Assembly: GCA_964502525.1 (NCBI GenBank)
Contig: CAZCXH010000001.1
Coordinates: 57,055 to 121,054 of the forward strand
Direction: 5' to 3'
Length of the DNA: 64,000 nt
Source: DATLYB01 sp964502525
Lineage (GTDB): Bacteria; Bacteroidota; Bacteroidia; Chitinophagales; CAIOSU01
Every line of letters starts with the position of its first letter. Position 1 is the stretch's first letter. Under the pieces are notes generated by a model. It worked only from the letters and a program-made list of their open reading frames with translations, had not been told where the DNA came from and searched no databases. This document shows, in pieces, positions 34,258-43,423 of the stretch. Made by a program: the position numbers and the translations under genes.

Positions 34258-36165
34258 TCATCTTGCAATCAAGACCTTTTCCCGGCTACTTGACCCGCCT
34301 GCCTTTACTTCAACGAAATAAAAACCTTCGGCAACTTCACTGAGGTCAAAATTCATTGGGAGCGAAGCAAATTCATTCTTAATCAATTCCTTGCCGGCAA
34401 TGTCGGTAATGGTTATGATCGCTCCCGGAATGATTCTGGCTGATTCAACGGTAATAAATCTATCGGCAGGGTTCGGATAAATCATGATGGATAAGCCGGC
34501 AACGCTGTTAATGCCTGTAACAGCTAATGTATCAACCGTCACCGAATCGCAGAATGTATCCGATCCCGCCTGATTGAATACGGTAAGACAGGCATAATAT
34601 GTTCCGGGCGCTGCATAATCGTGAGTCACGGACGATCCACCCGCTGCATTGGAGCCATCCCCGAAATCCCAGTAGAGGCTGTCCACCTCTCCGGTGGATT
34701 CATCCAAAAAGTTGACCTGCAATTCATTTTTGCCGGTGACGAAATTGGCCACCGGTGGAACCAGCTTGCCGAAAGAAATACCATCCAGCCAAAACCGGTA
34801 ATCATCGGGGTCGCTGTAGCAATGAAACCCGATATGAAATGTTCCGGTGGCCGCTGCCGTGAAAATTATTTTATGTTCGGCCGGAACGGTTTCCCACAGT
34901 TCTCCCAAATCTTCAAGCAAAACGGTCATGCCGGCTGTATCAGGCTGCGAACCAAGTTTTATTTCCAGCTTCTCCGCATAAATAGTATCAGCCGCACCCA
35001 CTTTGTAAAAAAATGACAATCGGTACGTTTCTCCTGCAACTAAATCCATGCAGGTGGAATAGAGCCAATCATCGGCTGCGGTCACTCCGTCTTCATTCCA
35101 TGAGTAAATGAACGACAAGGCGTTAGAAATGGGATTAAGCCCGGAAAGCACCCAGCTATATCCATCTGCATTCGCGTCTTCGACCGACCATCCGAGAACC
35201 TGATCAACGCTTTCAAAACCCGAGGTATAAGCGCTGTCAGCATCATGGGGCATCACATTGACAGTGCCGCTGGTCAGGGTATTGTTGCCGCTGATGCCAT
35301 CGCCCGTTAATGTTGCAAATACCGTTATCACATAGCTGCTTCCGGAGGCAGAAAGATCCGCGCCCTGACTGAAAACATAAGCAAGCGTATCGCCCGGCTG
35401 AATCACTGATGATATATTTTCAGTTACGGTATCGGAATTAATTCCGTCATTGACCACAAATGAAACAGTAAAGTTTGATATGGGCGTCCTCCCGAAATTT
35501 TCTATTTCAACCGAAATCTCTTCTGAAGTGGTAAGATTACAGGCGGAAAAAGGAACCCCGATTCCAATAATTGCCGCATCAGCAGGCGGGCGGCTGATCA
35601 CCTCTATATCATCAACGATCAACGTCCATTTATCATCGGAATTATTGCGAAAAGCGATATATGCGTTCTGATTCGCATAGCCCAAAGCGGCAAGATCAGC
35701 CCTGCGCGATATTCTGACAACGTCTTCAGCCGTTATCGAAAACAAGGGGGCATTGGCAAGAAAACTGGAAGTATCAGTTCCCGTTGTGGAGATTCTCACT
35801 TCGTATCCGTCAGGGTATCTCGAGCTGAAAGCTTCGGCTTTCCATTGAAGCACGCAAAATGAGTCGAGCTGAATGAGTGGCGTGATCATCCAGTCATTTG
35901 CTTGTCCCACGGGTTCATAATAGGAAGTGCTGATGGCAATGGTATTGGTCGTATCCGCAAAGTCGGGCAGCGCAACCCATGCATCGGTGACGTAGCTCGT
36001 CTGCTGATTGGGAGTCCTGCCGTCTCCGTCAATGAGCGTGAAATTTAAGGGCATGCCGCTCTCAAAATCTTCCAAAAAGATAACCTGCGCCCTGGCGGAC
36101 ATGAGTTGCACCAGCAACAGCAACAGGACTGCTGATAATATTGTAAATGACTTGCGAAGCATCAT
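34258..36165 (-). CDS. Secreted adhesin-like protein: choice-of-anchor J domains, PKD, T9SS tail
   Basis: 635 residues. Signal peptide (1-26), then a choice-of-anchor J/cleaved-adhesin domain (FLEDFESGMPLNFTLIDGDG ... NDWMITPLI), a CARDB-like beta domain (residues ~200-300), a second anchor J domain (GFESVDQVLGWSVEDANADG ... DDWLYSTCMDL ... YRFWLDGISF), a PKD domain (VDSLYWDFGDGSNAAGGS ... YYACLTVFN) and a T9SS type A tail (IMIYPNPADRFITVE ... GFYFVEVKAG). It is predicted to be exported and attached to the surface. The binding target is unknown. Confidence 0.9.
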   Translation of the reverse strand: MMLRKSFTILSAVLLLLLVQLMSARAQVIFLEDFESGMPLNFTLIDGDGRTPNQQTSYVTDAWVALPDFADTTNTIAISTSYYEPVGQANDWMITPLIQLDSFCVLQWKAEAFSSRYPDGYEVRISTTGTDTSSFLANAPLFSITAEDVVRISRRADLAALGYANQNAYIAFRNNSDDKWTLIVDDIEVISRPPADAAIIGIGVPFSACNLTTSEEISVEIENFGRTPISNFTVSFVVNDGINSDTVTENISSVIQPGDTLAYVFSQGADLSASGSSYVITVFATLTGDGISGNNTLTSGTVNVMPHDADSAYTSGFESVDQVLGWSVEDANADGYSWVLSGLNPISNALSFIYSWNEDGVTAADDWLYSTCMDLVAGETYRLSFFYKVGAADTIYAEKLEIKLGSQPDTAGMTVLLEDLGELWETVPAEHKIIFTAAATGTFHIGFHCYSDPDDYRFWLDGISFGKLVPPVANFVTGKNELQVNFLDESTGEVDSLYWDFGDGSNAAGGSSVTHDYAAPGTYYACLTVFNQAGSDTFCDSVTVDTLAVTGINSVAGLSIMIYPNPADRFITVESARIIPGAIITITDIAGKELIKNEFASLPMNFDLSEVAEGFYFVEVKAGGSSSREKVLIAR

Positions 36166-36262
36166 AAATTATTTAATTATTTTTGAAATCTAAAAGACGA
36201 TTTGAACACAAGATAAGGAATTTCATCCGGGATTCAGCAACCCTAAATATCGGGATGATTTT

Positions 36263-36358
36263 TATACCTTCGGCAAACAGGTTCCCGAGACTGTACTGCA
36301 TAGTACCCAATAGTATATCCGATCATGTTTCGTTTTTCACACTTGTTTCGGGATAATC
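36263..36358 (-). repeat. Dispersed repeat family 2, copy 3 (inverted)
   Basis: Read on the minus strand it begins TATCCCGAAACAAGTGTG and ends GGGAACCTGTTTGCCG, matching the copies at 26947 and 47063 over about 95 bases with more divergence in the middle. Confidence 0.7.
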
Positions 36359-36404
36359 AGCCTCACCGCTAGCATGGTCTTTGAATCTGGCATTTTCCCC
36401 TTTT

Positions 36405-36899
36405 TCACTTGTGATTTGACGGATAATCAAACAGCGTCATCTTGCCGTTGCTGAATGAAACATCCTTCCAACTATCTGCCGCAAACGCAATCCCCACCAC
36501 CCCGTTGGTCGGCACGTTGTCAATCGTCTTTTCGGAAAAGCGATTGGCAACTTCAGTGAAATCGGGATTGTGACCGAAGATGAACACAGTTTTTGACGCG
36601 TCATCTAATTGATTCACCACCTTCAGAATATTATTCACGCCCTCAAAATAAAGAAGGTCATCCACCGCTATCTTATTTTCATCGTAGCCCAACTTGCCCG
36701 CATAAATTTTTGCCGTTGACAGCGCCCTGTCAGCCGGGCTGGAAACAATATGCTCAGGAACAATATCCTGCCTCCGGAGAACCTTCGCCATCAGCTTCGC
36801 GTTTTTGATGCCCCGCCTTTTCAGCGGTCTTTCCTTGTCGGAAAGGTTGCCGTCATCCCAGCTTGATTTTCCATGACGGATAAGATATAACTGTTTCAT
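36405..36899 (-). CDS. sixA: SixA-like histidine phosphatase
   Basis: Small histidine-phosphatase superfamily. The RHG motif YLIRHGKSSWDD sits at the N-terminus, with SSPADRALSTA and FIFGHNPDFTEVANRF supplying the second Arg and His. 164 residues matches SixA, which dephosphorylates phosphohistidine in phosphorelay or PTS proteins. Its ATG overlaps the stop of the phosphopantetheinyl transferase (ATGA), so they are co-translated. The physiological substrate is unproven. Confidence 0.9.
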   Translation of the reverse strand: MKQLYLIRHGKSSWDDGNLSDKERPLKRRGIKNAKLMAKVLRRQDIVPEHIVSSPADRALSTAKIYAGKLGYDENKIAVDDLLYFEGVNNILKVVNQLDDASKTVFIFGHNPDFTEVANRFSEKTIDNVPTNGVVGIAFAADSWKDVSFSNGKMTLFDYPSNHK

Positions 36900-37564
36900 G
36901 TTATTTTCACCCCCTGAGGAGGAAGCAAAACCGGATTCTCAAAACAATAAGACAAAATAAATCCATTGGTGATTTCAAAAAAAACCGTTTGAATGATTTC
37001 TTTTTCGTTCTTTTTTATCCGTGATTTAAAACTTCCAGCCTCCTGCGAGTGAGGAATTTCGAGATGGATGTCATCGCTGAACGACAACCCCATCCGGCCC
37101 GTCATTTTATATATGCTTTCTTTTGCCGACCAGCAAAGTGTTATTTTCCAAAGTTCCGGATTATTCCCAAGCAAGTCTTTTTCATGCGCGTTGATAAACT
37201 TATGCATCACCTTCTTCACCCTGCCGCTGATTTCTTCGATGTCAATTCCAACGGATCTGTTTTCACCCACCATTGCCGCCACCATTTCCTTGCTGTGTGA
37301 AAGCGAAATAGACGGACCGCCAGCAACTGACAGGCTTCCGTTTTCGTTTACTGCAATTGCAGCGCTGTCGTCATTCAGCATTTCCCGCAGCAAAAAGCGC
37401 GAGGCAAGAAATTCCCGCTGACGGTTTTTGCTGAACCGCTCCCCGCTGAATCCGGTCATATATCCCGGAGGAAGCCGGCTCCTGAAAAAATCAATCTCCT
37501 CGCCAGCCTTCCAAATCCCGATTCTCACATTTTTTGATACTTCCTCTATCTTTATCAAAGCCAT
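36896..37564 (-). CDS. 4'-phosphopantetheinyl transferase superfamily protein
   Basis: Transfers phosphopantetheine from CoA to carrier proteins. Sfp-type motifs: SLSHSKEMVAAMVG, SVGIDIEEI (Mg-binding Asp/Glu), and CWSAKESIYKM (the WxxKE motif). About 222 residues from ATG 37564; the frame also opens at a TTG at 37585. The Sfp-like size suggests a broad-range or secondary-metabolite type rather than AcpS. The carrier-protein partner is not in the window. Confidence 0.92.
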   Translation of the reverse strand: MALIKIEEVSKNVRIGIWKAGEEIDFFRSRLPPGYMTGFSGERFSKNRQREFLASRFLLREMLNDDSAAIAVNENGSLSVAGGPSISLSHSKEMVAAMVGENRSVGIDIEEISGRVKKVMHKFINAHEKDLLGNNPELWKITLCWSAKESIYKMTGRMGLSFSDDIHLEIPHSQEAGSFKSRIKKNEKEIIQTVFFEITNGFILSYCFENPVLLPPQGVKIT

Positions 37565-37624
37565 AGTCAGTTTACGGTTTATCAAGAACAGAACTCCGGA
37601 CTATGATCATCAGGCTTATAATCC

Positions 37625-38539
37625 ATGCCGCAAGTTAAGATTACTAAGGTTGCCTCAGTAAAAGCGCACACCGGAGCGATTTATACGCTTCTCCGCAATG
37701 ACGTTGCGCAGGATTCCTTTTATTCGGCCGGGGGTGACGGCAATGTCATCAGGTGGGGATTAAACGATTTGACGGTTGCGGTAAAAGCAGCTCATGTTCC
37801 CGCAAGCATCTTCAGCATGATATTGCTGCCGGAAGAAAATCATTTGGTGATCGGGCAGATGCATGGAGGAATTCATGTCCTCGATTTGAATGACAAAAAA
37901 GAAATCAAACATCTCGCCTGTCACCTGCGTGGTGTTTTCGACCTGCAATATGATGACAGAAGCAAGCGCATGGTTGCCGGTGGAGGTGACGGAGTTCTTT
38001 CAATCTGGGACGATGAATTTTCATTAAAGAACACCATTCAGCTCTCGCAGAAAAGCATCCGCAGCCTTGCGTTCAATCCTTCAGGACAAATGCTGGCGGC
38101 AGGATGCAGCGATAACTCAGCTTACATTCTTCACTGCGCTGATTGGAATATTCTTCATCAATTGCAGGAACATCAGAACTCGGTCTTTGCCGTGTGCTTT
38201 TCTCCAGACGGAAAATACCTGCTCACAGGATCGCGCGATGCGCACCTGAGAATTTGGGAAGCAGCGGATGATTTCCGCCTGGTGAAAGCGATTCCTGCGC
38301 ATCTTTTCACTATCAATTGCATTGCTTATAATCCTAATGGAAAACATTTGGCCACCGCCAGCCGCGACAAAACGATAAAAATCTGGGGTGCAGACAGCCT
38401 TGAGTTGCTGAAGGTGATTGACAAAGAAAAACTGGACGGCCACACCAACTCCGTGAACAAACTTGTCTGGATGAGCGACAGAATTCTTGTCTCATGCAGT
38501 GATGACAGGAACATCATTGCATGGAGAGTCGAATACTGA
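37625..38539 (+). CDS. WD40-repeat beta-propeller protein
   Basis: 304 residues made of about seven WD40 blades, for example IYTLLRNDVAQDSFYSAGGD, VFDLQYDDRSKRMVAGGGDG, VFAVCFSPDGKYLLTGSRDA and INCIAYNPNGKHLATASRDK, with terminal GH/WD dipeptides partly degenerate. No signal peptide, so it is cytoplasmic. WD40 propellers are interaction platforms. It lies 58 bases before dcd on the same strand; a functional link is not evident. Confidence 0.92.
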   Translation: MPQVKITKVASVKAHTGAIYTLLRNDVAQDSFYSAGGDGNVIRWGLNDLTVAVKAAHVPASIFSMILLPEENHLVIGQMHGGIHVLDLNDKKEIKHLACHLRGVFDLQYDDRSKRMVAGGGDGVLSIWDDEFSLKNTIQLSQKSIRSLAFNPSGQMLAAGCSDNSAYILHCADWNILHQLQEHQNSVFAVCFSPDGKYLLTGSRDAHLRIWEAADDFRLVKAIPAHLFTINCIAYNPNGKHLATASRDKTIKIWGADSLELLKVIDKEKLDGHTNSVNKLVWMSDRILVSCSDDRNIIAWRVEY

Positions 38540-38596
38540 TTGATTTTTTTAATCAATCTCCACTTGTATCTTCGCACTCCCAATTCCATTTCAACC

Positions 38597-39133
38597 ATGA
38601 TCCTCTCCGACAAAGAAATTCTTTTAGAAATTGAAAACGGCAACATCCTCATCGAGCCGTTTCGCCAGGACTGCCTTGGAAGCAATTCGTATGACGTGCA
38701 CCTCGGCAGGTATCTGTCGGTGTATAAGAACCACCAGCTCGACTCGCGGGCGCACAATGAGGTGTCGGAAATAATGATCCCAGATGAGGGCTTCGTTTTG
38801 CAGCCGGGCACGCTTTATCTGGGCGTGACAGAGGAATATACCGAGTCGCACAAGCATGTGCCGTTTCTGGAGGGGAAGTCGAGCCTCGGCAGGCTGGGCA
38901 TCAGTATTCACGCCACTGCGGGCAAGGGTGACGTAGGCTTCTGCAACACGTGGACGCTGGAGATCTCGTGCATACATCCGGTGAGGGTCTATCCGGGAAT
39001 GCCCATCGGTCAGTTGATTTACTTCATGGTGAAAGGCGAGGTGGAAACGACTTATGACAAGAAGCGCAACGCCAAATACAACAAGCGCACGCTGAAGCCG
39101 GTGGAATCAATGATGTGGAAGAATAAGTTTTAA
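38597..39133 (+). CDS. dcd: dCTP deaminase
   Basis: Deaminates dCTP to dUTP for thymidylate synthesis. From the ATG at 38597 (MILSDKEILLEIENG) it has 178 residues, the usual length. Motifs: IEPFRQDCLGSNSYDVHLG, LEGKSSLGRLGISIHATAGK (phosphate binding) and TWTLEISC with the catalytic Glu, followed by VYPGMPIGQLIYF. The longer frame from 38540 has no ATG-led leader of interest. A trimeric dUTPase-like fold is expected. Confidence 0.95.
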   Translation: MILSDKEILLEIENGNILIEPFRQDCLGSNSYDVHLGRYLSVYKNHQLDSRAHNEVSEIMIPDEGFVLQPGTLYLGVTEEYTESHKHVPFLEGKSSLGRLGISIHATAGKGDVGFCNTWTLEISCIHPVRVYPGMPIGQLIYFMVKGEVETTYDKKRNAKYNKRTLKPVESMMWKNKF

Positions 39134-39245
39134 TTAGATGTTGGATGTTAGACATTAGATGTTAGATTATTAGAATCTATAGTCTAACGTCTAATGTCTA
39201 ACCTCTAATGTCTAACCTCTAATATCTAACTACCCTAATATCTAA
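39134..39245. repeat. Word-built tandem and inverted repeat (GTTAGACATTAGAT / CTCTAATGTCTAAC)
   Basis: The left arm is made of GATGTTAGA words and the right arm of TCTAACGTCTAATG and TCTAACCTCTAATG words in near-tandem, together forming a long imperfect hairpin between the convergent dcd and porT genes. It may terminate both transcripts. Confidence 0.7.
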
Positions 39246-39250
39246 CTACC

Positions 39251-39973
39251 CTATCCTTCAAAATGGAGCGAGAATATGATCGCCCTCGAAAACAGCTTGT
39301 CAATCACCCTTGAATAAATAAGGGTTTCATTGCGCGAGTGAATATTAATGAAGCCGTTTGCCACCTTCAGTTCCGGAGAGAGAATGAACAGCGGGAAGAA
39401 AAACTGAACGCCAAACCCCAGTTCGTAGGCCAGATCATGCCGGCCCACCTTCACCTGGTCGTCCGCGCGCCTTGCCTTCGCGTTGGAAGCAAGGTCAACA
39501 TTATATTTCAAGCCAGTGAGCACATAGAGCCTTATGTCCTTAATCGGCTGCGATATAAACCTGATTTCAACCGGGAATTCAATGTTGATGGACTCAATGG
39601 ACTTGTTGTCTATTCCCCCGTCATACATCACATATTGCAAATCCTTTCCGGCAAAGGACAGCGTTGGAATGAAGCGCAGGTCAAAGTATTTGCTCAGCCG
39701 CAGGTTAGAAATAATGCCCAGGTTGAAACCGGGTCCCCTGCCCGAGCTTACCGATTGAACCGAATCGGTGTCCTGCCCGATGAACTCTTCAGAATGGGTT
39801 ATTTTAAAATTGGATGAGTTGAAACCCAGCATGATGCCGAAGTACAGCCTCTTGTTCAGATACTCAAGATAGTTGAGCTGCGCCTGCGAAGCGAGCGGGA
39901 ACAACAGCAGGCAGGCGATTATGATTTTATGCCGGTATAGATTGACGCTATTCCGAATGTTAAGTTTTTGCAT
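39251..39973 (-). CDS. porT: PorT-family outer membrane protein (T9SS)
   Basis: PorT is needed for type IX secretion. From the ATG at 39973 there is a signal peptide (IIIACLLLFPLASQAQ) and an eight-strand-like barrel: RLYFGIMLGFNSSNFKI, PGFNLGIISNLRLSKYFDLRF, RLYVLTGLKYNVDLASN and AYELGFGVQFFFPLFILSPE. Length (240) and position directly downstream of ubiE, the arrangement seen in other Bacteroidota, support the call. It overlaps ubiE by 55 bases. The ATG at 40012 would lengthen the overlap and is less likely. Confidence 0.85.
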   Translation of the reverse strand: MQKLNIRNSVNLYRHKIIIACLLLFPLASQAQLNYLEYLNKRLYFGIMLGFNSSNFKITHSEEFIGQDTDSVQSVSSGRGPGFNLGIISNLRLSKYFDLRFIPTLSFAGKDLQYVMYDGGIDNKSIESINIEFPVEIRFISQPIKDIRLYVLTGLKYNVDLASNAKARRADDQVKVGRHDLAYELGFGVQFFFPLFILSPELKVANGFINIHSRNETLIYSRVIDKLFSRAIIFSLHFEG

Positions 39974-40650
39974 TGAACAGATTTGAATCCCGCTTCCTCC
40001 AATAGCCTGCAAAATCCCTGCCCGTCAGGAAAGGATTGCACCGACTCCGGCAGATAGCTGTAAGCCCGCTGGTCATTTGAAAAAATTTTCCCGATGACAG
40101 GCAACACATAGTGAAAGTAAAAATAGAAAATTTGCTTTACCGGAAACACGCGGGGCTTTGAAAATTCAAGCACAACGAGCATCCCGCCTGCTTTCAAAAC
40201 TCTACACATTTCCAATATGCCTTTTTCAAGGTTTTCAAAATTGCGAACCCCGAAACCAACGGTTACCGCATCGAATCTATTGTCCGGGAAGGAAAGTTTT
40301 TCCGAATCAGCGCGTTCAAACCTGATGCGCCCGGCCAGATTTTTTCTCTTTATTTTCCGCTTGCCGATTTCGAGCATCTTCTCCGAAATGTCAACTCCGA
40401 TTATTTCAGAAGGAGAGAGGCGATGCAATTCAATGGCAAAATCTCCGGTGCCCGATGCAACATCAAGAATGGATTCCGGATGCAACGGTTTCAGCAAATT
40501 AACCGCCTTTCTTCTCCATAGCTTGTCAATATTCAGCGAAAGCAGATGGTTCAAAAAATCATACGTGGGGGCGATGTTGTCAAACATCTGCTCCACCTGT
40601 TGTTTTTTGCCGGCAGGTTGATTGTGGGGAGTTGCTTGGCGGGTTTCCAA
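39919..40650 (-). CDS. ubiE: Demethylmenaquinone methyltransferase
   Basis: SAM-dependent C-methylation of demethylmenaquinone. Motifs: MFDNIAPTYDFLNHLLS, ILDVASGTGDFAIEL (SAM motif I), GVDISEKMLEIGKRK, RADSEKLSFPDNRFDAVTV and VLKAGGMLVVLEFSKPR. 243 residues. MenG/UbiE function is expected since Bacteroidota use menaquinone. First of the ubiE-porT pair. Its start lies 24 bases from a palindrome shared with engB on the other strand. Confidence 0.96.
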   Translation of the reverse strand: METRQATPHNQPAGKKQQVEQMFDNIAPTYDFLNHLLSLNIDKLWRRKAVNLLKPLHPESILDVASGTGDFAIELHRLSPSEIIGVDISEKMLEIGKRKIKRKNLAGRIRFERADSEKLSFPDNRFDAVTVGFGVRNFENLEKGILEMCRVLKAGGMLVVLEFSKPRVFPVKQIFYFYFHYVLPVIGKIFSNDQRAYSYLPESVQSFPDGQGFCRLLEEAGFKSVQCKNLTFGIASIYTGIKS

Positions 40651-40673
40651 TGAAGAGGGAACTTTGAAGGCTG

Positions 40674-40688
40674 AAACCTGTCAGGTTT
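40674..40688. repeat. AACCTGTCAGGTT palindrome, copy 2
   Basis: AAACCTGTCAGGTTT between divergent ubiE and engB, 24 bases before the ubiE start and 33 before the engB start. Confidence 0.75.
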
Positions 40689-40720
40689 TGGAAAACTGAC
40701 CGGTCTGCGAAATTAATCTA

Positions 40721-41299
40721 TTGAAAACACCTCAGTTCATCGGCAGTTTCACAGGCATCAGGCAGATGCAGGACAAGAGCCTGCCCGAGTTTGCCTTTGC
40801 GGGAAGGTCAAACGTGGGCAAATCATCGCTCATCAATTATCTGGTGAATGTAAAAAACCTTGCCCGCGTTTCCCAGACTCCCGGAAAAACGCAGCTTATC
40901 AATTACTTCCGCGTGGATGACAAGTGGCATCTTGTTGACCTGCCCGGATTCGGGTTTGCGAAAGTATCGAAGGAAAAACGGATAACGTTTCAAGTCATGA
41001 TAACCGATTATCTCACCAAAAGCGAAATGCTCAACTGTGTTTTCCTGCTGGTTGATTCGCGCATACCGCCTCAGCAAAACGACCTCGACTTTGCCAACTG
41101 GATGGGTGAAAATCAAATCCCCTTCGTGCTGGTGTTTACCAAAGCCGACAAATATCCTTCAGCGCAAGTCAAGTCAAATATTGAAGCGTTTAAAAAAGCC
41201 ATGCTTGAAAGATGGGAAGAACTGCCTCAGATATTCATCACTTCCGCAAAGAAGAAGGCAGGACGGGAGGAACTGATGAAGTTCATTCAAAGATCGTAA
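40721..41299 (+). CDS. engB: Ribosome-biogenesis GTPase EngB/YsxC
   Basis: Essential GTPase for large-subunit assembly. G motifs: GRSNVGKSSL (P-loop), QTPGKTQLIN (switch), DLPGFGFAK (DxxG), FTKADK (NKxD equivalent TKAD) and SAKKKAG (G5). 192 residues, full length. The start is TTG at 40721; no ATG fits before the first strand. Monocistronic. Confidence 0.95.
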   Translation: MKTPQFIGSFTGIRQMQDKSLPEFAFAGRSNVGKSSLINYLVNVKNLARVSQTPGKTQLINYFRVDDKWHLVDLPGFGFAKVSKEKRITFQVMITDYLTKSEMLNCVFLLVDSRIPPQQNDLDFANWMGENQIPFVLVFTKADKYPSAQVKSNIEAFKKAMLERWEELPQIFITSAKKKAGREELMKFIQRS

Positions 41300-41424
41300 A
41301 TGCGCTTATTGGCAAAGCCGAAACCCCGAGCTTTAGCCAGCAGGCTGAAACTTGATAACGGCAATCAAAGTGGAGGGAAAAAGTTGTAAATCCTGGCAAA
41401 TGAAAACAAACGAATGGCAGTTTA

Positions 41425-41816
41425 TGAACCGGACTGAACATATTTGCTTTTCAATGATTCAATAAATGCGTTTTGCTGTTGTCGTTTTTGAACATCCTGA
41501 GGGTCGGCATTTGCTGCAGCAAGCTGTTTGAGTTTCCGATTCTCCTCATCAAAAATTTTCATCTGCTCCTCTGAAAATTCCAGCGGAAGCATCCCGTTAT
41601 AGTTTTTAACATACCCAAGCTGAACCGGACTGAACATATTTGCTTTTCAATGATTCAATAAATGCGTTTTGCTGTTGTCGTTTTTGAACATCCTGAGGGT
41701 CGGCATTTGCTGCAGCAAGCTGTTTGAGTTTCCGATTCTCCTCATCAAAAATTTTCATCTGCTCCTCTGAAAATTCCAGCGGAAGCATCCCGTTATAGTT
41801 TTTAACATACCCAAGC
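41425..41816. repeat. 196-bp perfect-looking tandem duplication
   Basis: The block starting TGAACCGGACTGAACATATT at 41425 recurs at 41621 with the same sequence through CATACCCAAGC. Period 196, not a multiple of three. It covers the 3' end of the sulfotransferase gene. The extra copy leaves a 71-codon open frame (41422-41637) that duplicates the C-terminus. Confidence 0.9.
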
Positions 41817-42649
41817 TCTTCAAGCACGTCACCCGCAACGGACTCGAATATTCTTAATTCTTCCCTGGTCATTTCTTTCAGATATTTTCCGGAGTTATCC
41901 CTAAGAATAGGTTTTGACACGTTCTCCCACATTTTTCCCGAGCTGGCAGTTTTCCGGGATTCATCTGACTGATAAAAGTTGAGCACTTCCGGGTTATACT
42001 TCACCCCTATCATCCCGCAAAGCTGCTCCATATATTTTTCCGGCTGGGCGATGAGATCCTCGTATTTGATGATCACAAACCTTCCCGCTGGCAAAGATCT
42101 GATATGCTTCAAGGCAAGCAGTTGATCATTTCTCCACCGGTGGGCAAGATGATAGATGTGTTTTTCACCGATCATTATTTTTTCAAATGAAAGCGCAACA
42201 TCCCTTCCGTCACGATAAATATAAATAATGAACGGGGCGAATCCTTCCCTTTCATATTTGTCAAGATGGTATAATGACTCCAGGCTTTTGCAGCACCAGA
42301 TGGATTTGTTTTTTTCAATACATTTCAGTTCGTTGATTTTAATGAACACCTCGAGCAGCGTTCTTCTTTGGCACATATTGAACACCCTGTCCCTGTCAAA
42401 TTTGGCATCGTCCCACGGAACCGGGTTCAGTTCGATAAGAGTGCATACGTCACTGATAAGCGCTCTGAAATTTTCGTCCCTGCCCAAATCGCCATAGCTG
42501 GGAAGCAATGGATAAAATGTAACCAGCACATGGGGAGCATGAGGGCCGAAAATCTCCGGAAGCTGGTCGAGCATCAGCCGCAAAAGATTCGAGCCGGAAC
42601 GTTGGGTTCCAATCATTTGCAAAGCCTTGAAGGAAGGAGATGCCGGCAT
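41606..42649 (-). CDS. Sulfotransferase-family protein
   Basis: PAPS-type sulfotransferase fold. The 5' phosphosulfate loop is MIGTQRSGSNLLRLML and the 3' phosphate motif is FIIYIYRDGRDVALSFEK; YEDLIAQPEKYMEQLCGMIG fits the later helix. 347 residues. The last residues (AWVC) come from read-through into a tandem duplication; the original end was probably YVQSGS followed by stop, still present in the second copy. It is divergent from the FISUMP/arylsulfotransferase-like cassette across 86 bases, which hints at shared regulation. The acceptor (polysaccharide, protein or lipid) is unknown. Confidence 0.85.
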   Translation of the reverse strand: MPASPSFKALQMIGTQRSGSNLLRLMLDQLPEIFGPHAPHVLVTFYPLLPSYGDLGRDENFRALISDVCTLIELNPVPWDDAKFDRDRVFNMCQRRTLLEVFIKINELKCIEKNKSIWCCKSLESLYHLDKYEREGFAPFIIYIYRDGRDVALSFEKIMIGEKHIYHLAHRWRNDQLLALKHIRSLPAGRFVIIKYEDLIAQPEKYMEQLCGMIGVKYNPEVLNFYQSDESRKTASSGKMWENVSKPILRDNSGKYLKEMTREELRIFESVAGDVLEELGYVKNYNGMLPLEFSEEQMKIFDEENRKLKQLAAANADPQDVQKRQQQNAFIESLKSKYVQSGSAWVC

Positions 42650-42735
42650 TGAAAGTCTTTATCGTAATGCAGTTTTACGCGATAGCGCGCCCGAAGTTAA
42701 ATGGTTCATGCGTATTTTTACCGCGCAAATTGCAG

Positions 42736-43398
42736 ATGCGAACAGTATCAACTTTCTGGTGGGTTTCCCTTTTTGTCCTGCTGAACTCATCTTGTAAAAA
42801 AAATACAGGTATTGTACAGGATATTGATGGCAACAGCTATCCAACTGTTGCTATAGGCGGACAAATCTGGATGGCGGAGAACCTCAAGGTAAGCCGCTAC
42901 AGGAACGGTGATTCAATACCACGGCTGAAAAGCGATAAGGAATGGAAAAACTCAAAAGAAGGCGGGTGGTGCTACTACGAAAACGACTCGGCCAATAACA
43001 ACGCCTACGGGAAGCTGTATAACTGGAACGCCATGAATGACAGGCGTGGTTTGTGCCCTGAAGGATGGCATGTGCCTGCAAGGGATGAGTTTCAGAAACT
43101 TATAGACTATTCCGGGGGCAATGCGGTTGCGGGCGCTGCATTGAAAACTGCAGCGCTGTGGCAGATGCCCGGTGAAATAGAATCGCGCAACATCGGATTT
43201 AACGCAAAGCCGGGAGGAGCGCGGTACTATTCTGGCGTTTTTTATTACCTGGGTTATTTTGCCGGATTCTGGACGTCAACGGAGGGTAACCGCGATTTTG
43301 GATGGTCATGTTACTTAGACATCAATTCAAAGGCAGTCTTTCAGTTTTTTGGAAAAAATACCGGATTTTCGTGCCGTTGCATCAGGGATAGCAGCTGA
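42736..43398 (+). CDS. FISUMP-domain lipoprotein, first paralogue
   Basis: Fibrobacter-succinogenes-major-paralogous (FISUMP) domain protein. From ATG 42736 the leader ends in a lipobox-like LNSSCKK, then the domain: VQDIDGNSYPTVAIGGQIWM, AENLKVSRYRNGDSIP, GKLYNWNAMNDRRGLCPEGW, HVPARDEF, FWTSTEG and the terminal SCRCIRD. About 220 residues. The longer frame from 42640 has no signal and overlaps the divergent gene. FISUMP proteins are exported; their role is undefined. First gene of a four-gene cassette, 25 bases ahead of the next. Confidence 0.9.
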   Translation: MRTVSTFWWVSLFVLLNSSCKKNTGIVQDIDGNSYPTVAIGGQIWMAENLKVSRYRNGDSIPRLKSDKEWKNSKEGGWCYYENDSANNNAYGKLYNWNAMNDRRGLCPEGWHVPARDEFQKLIDYSGGNAVAGAALKTAALWQMPGEIESRNIGFNAKPGGARYYSGVFYYLGYFAGFWTSTEGNRDFGWSCYLDINSKAVFQFFGKNTGFSCRCIRDSS

Positions 43399-43423
43399 CA
43401 TTCAGGCATCTCCCATCTATTAT

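Noticed and set aside
39134..39245. CRISPR array
   Set aside because: The repeated words are adjacent with no unique spacers of constant length, and no cas genes are present; it is a tandem/inverted repeat.
41422..41637. Separate 71-residue gene
   Set aside because: It is the duplicated copy of the sulfotransferase C-terminus, not an independent gene.
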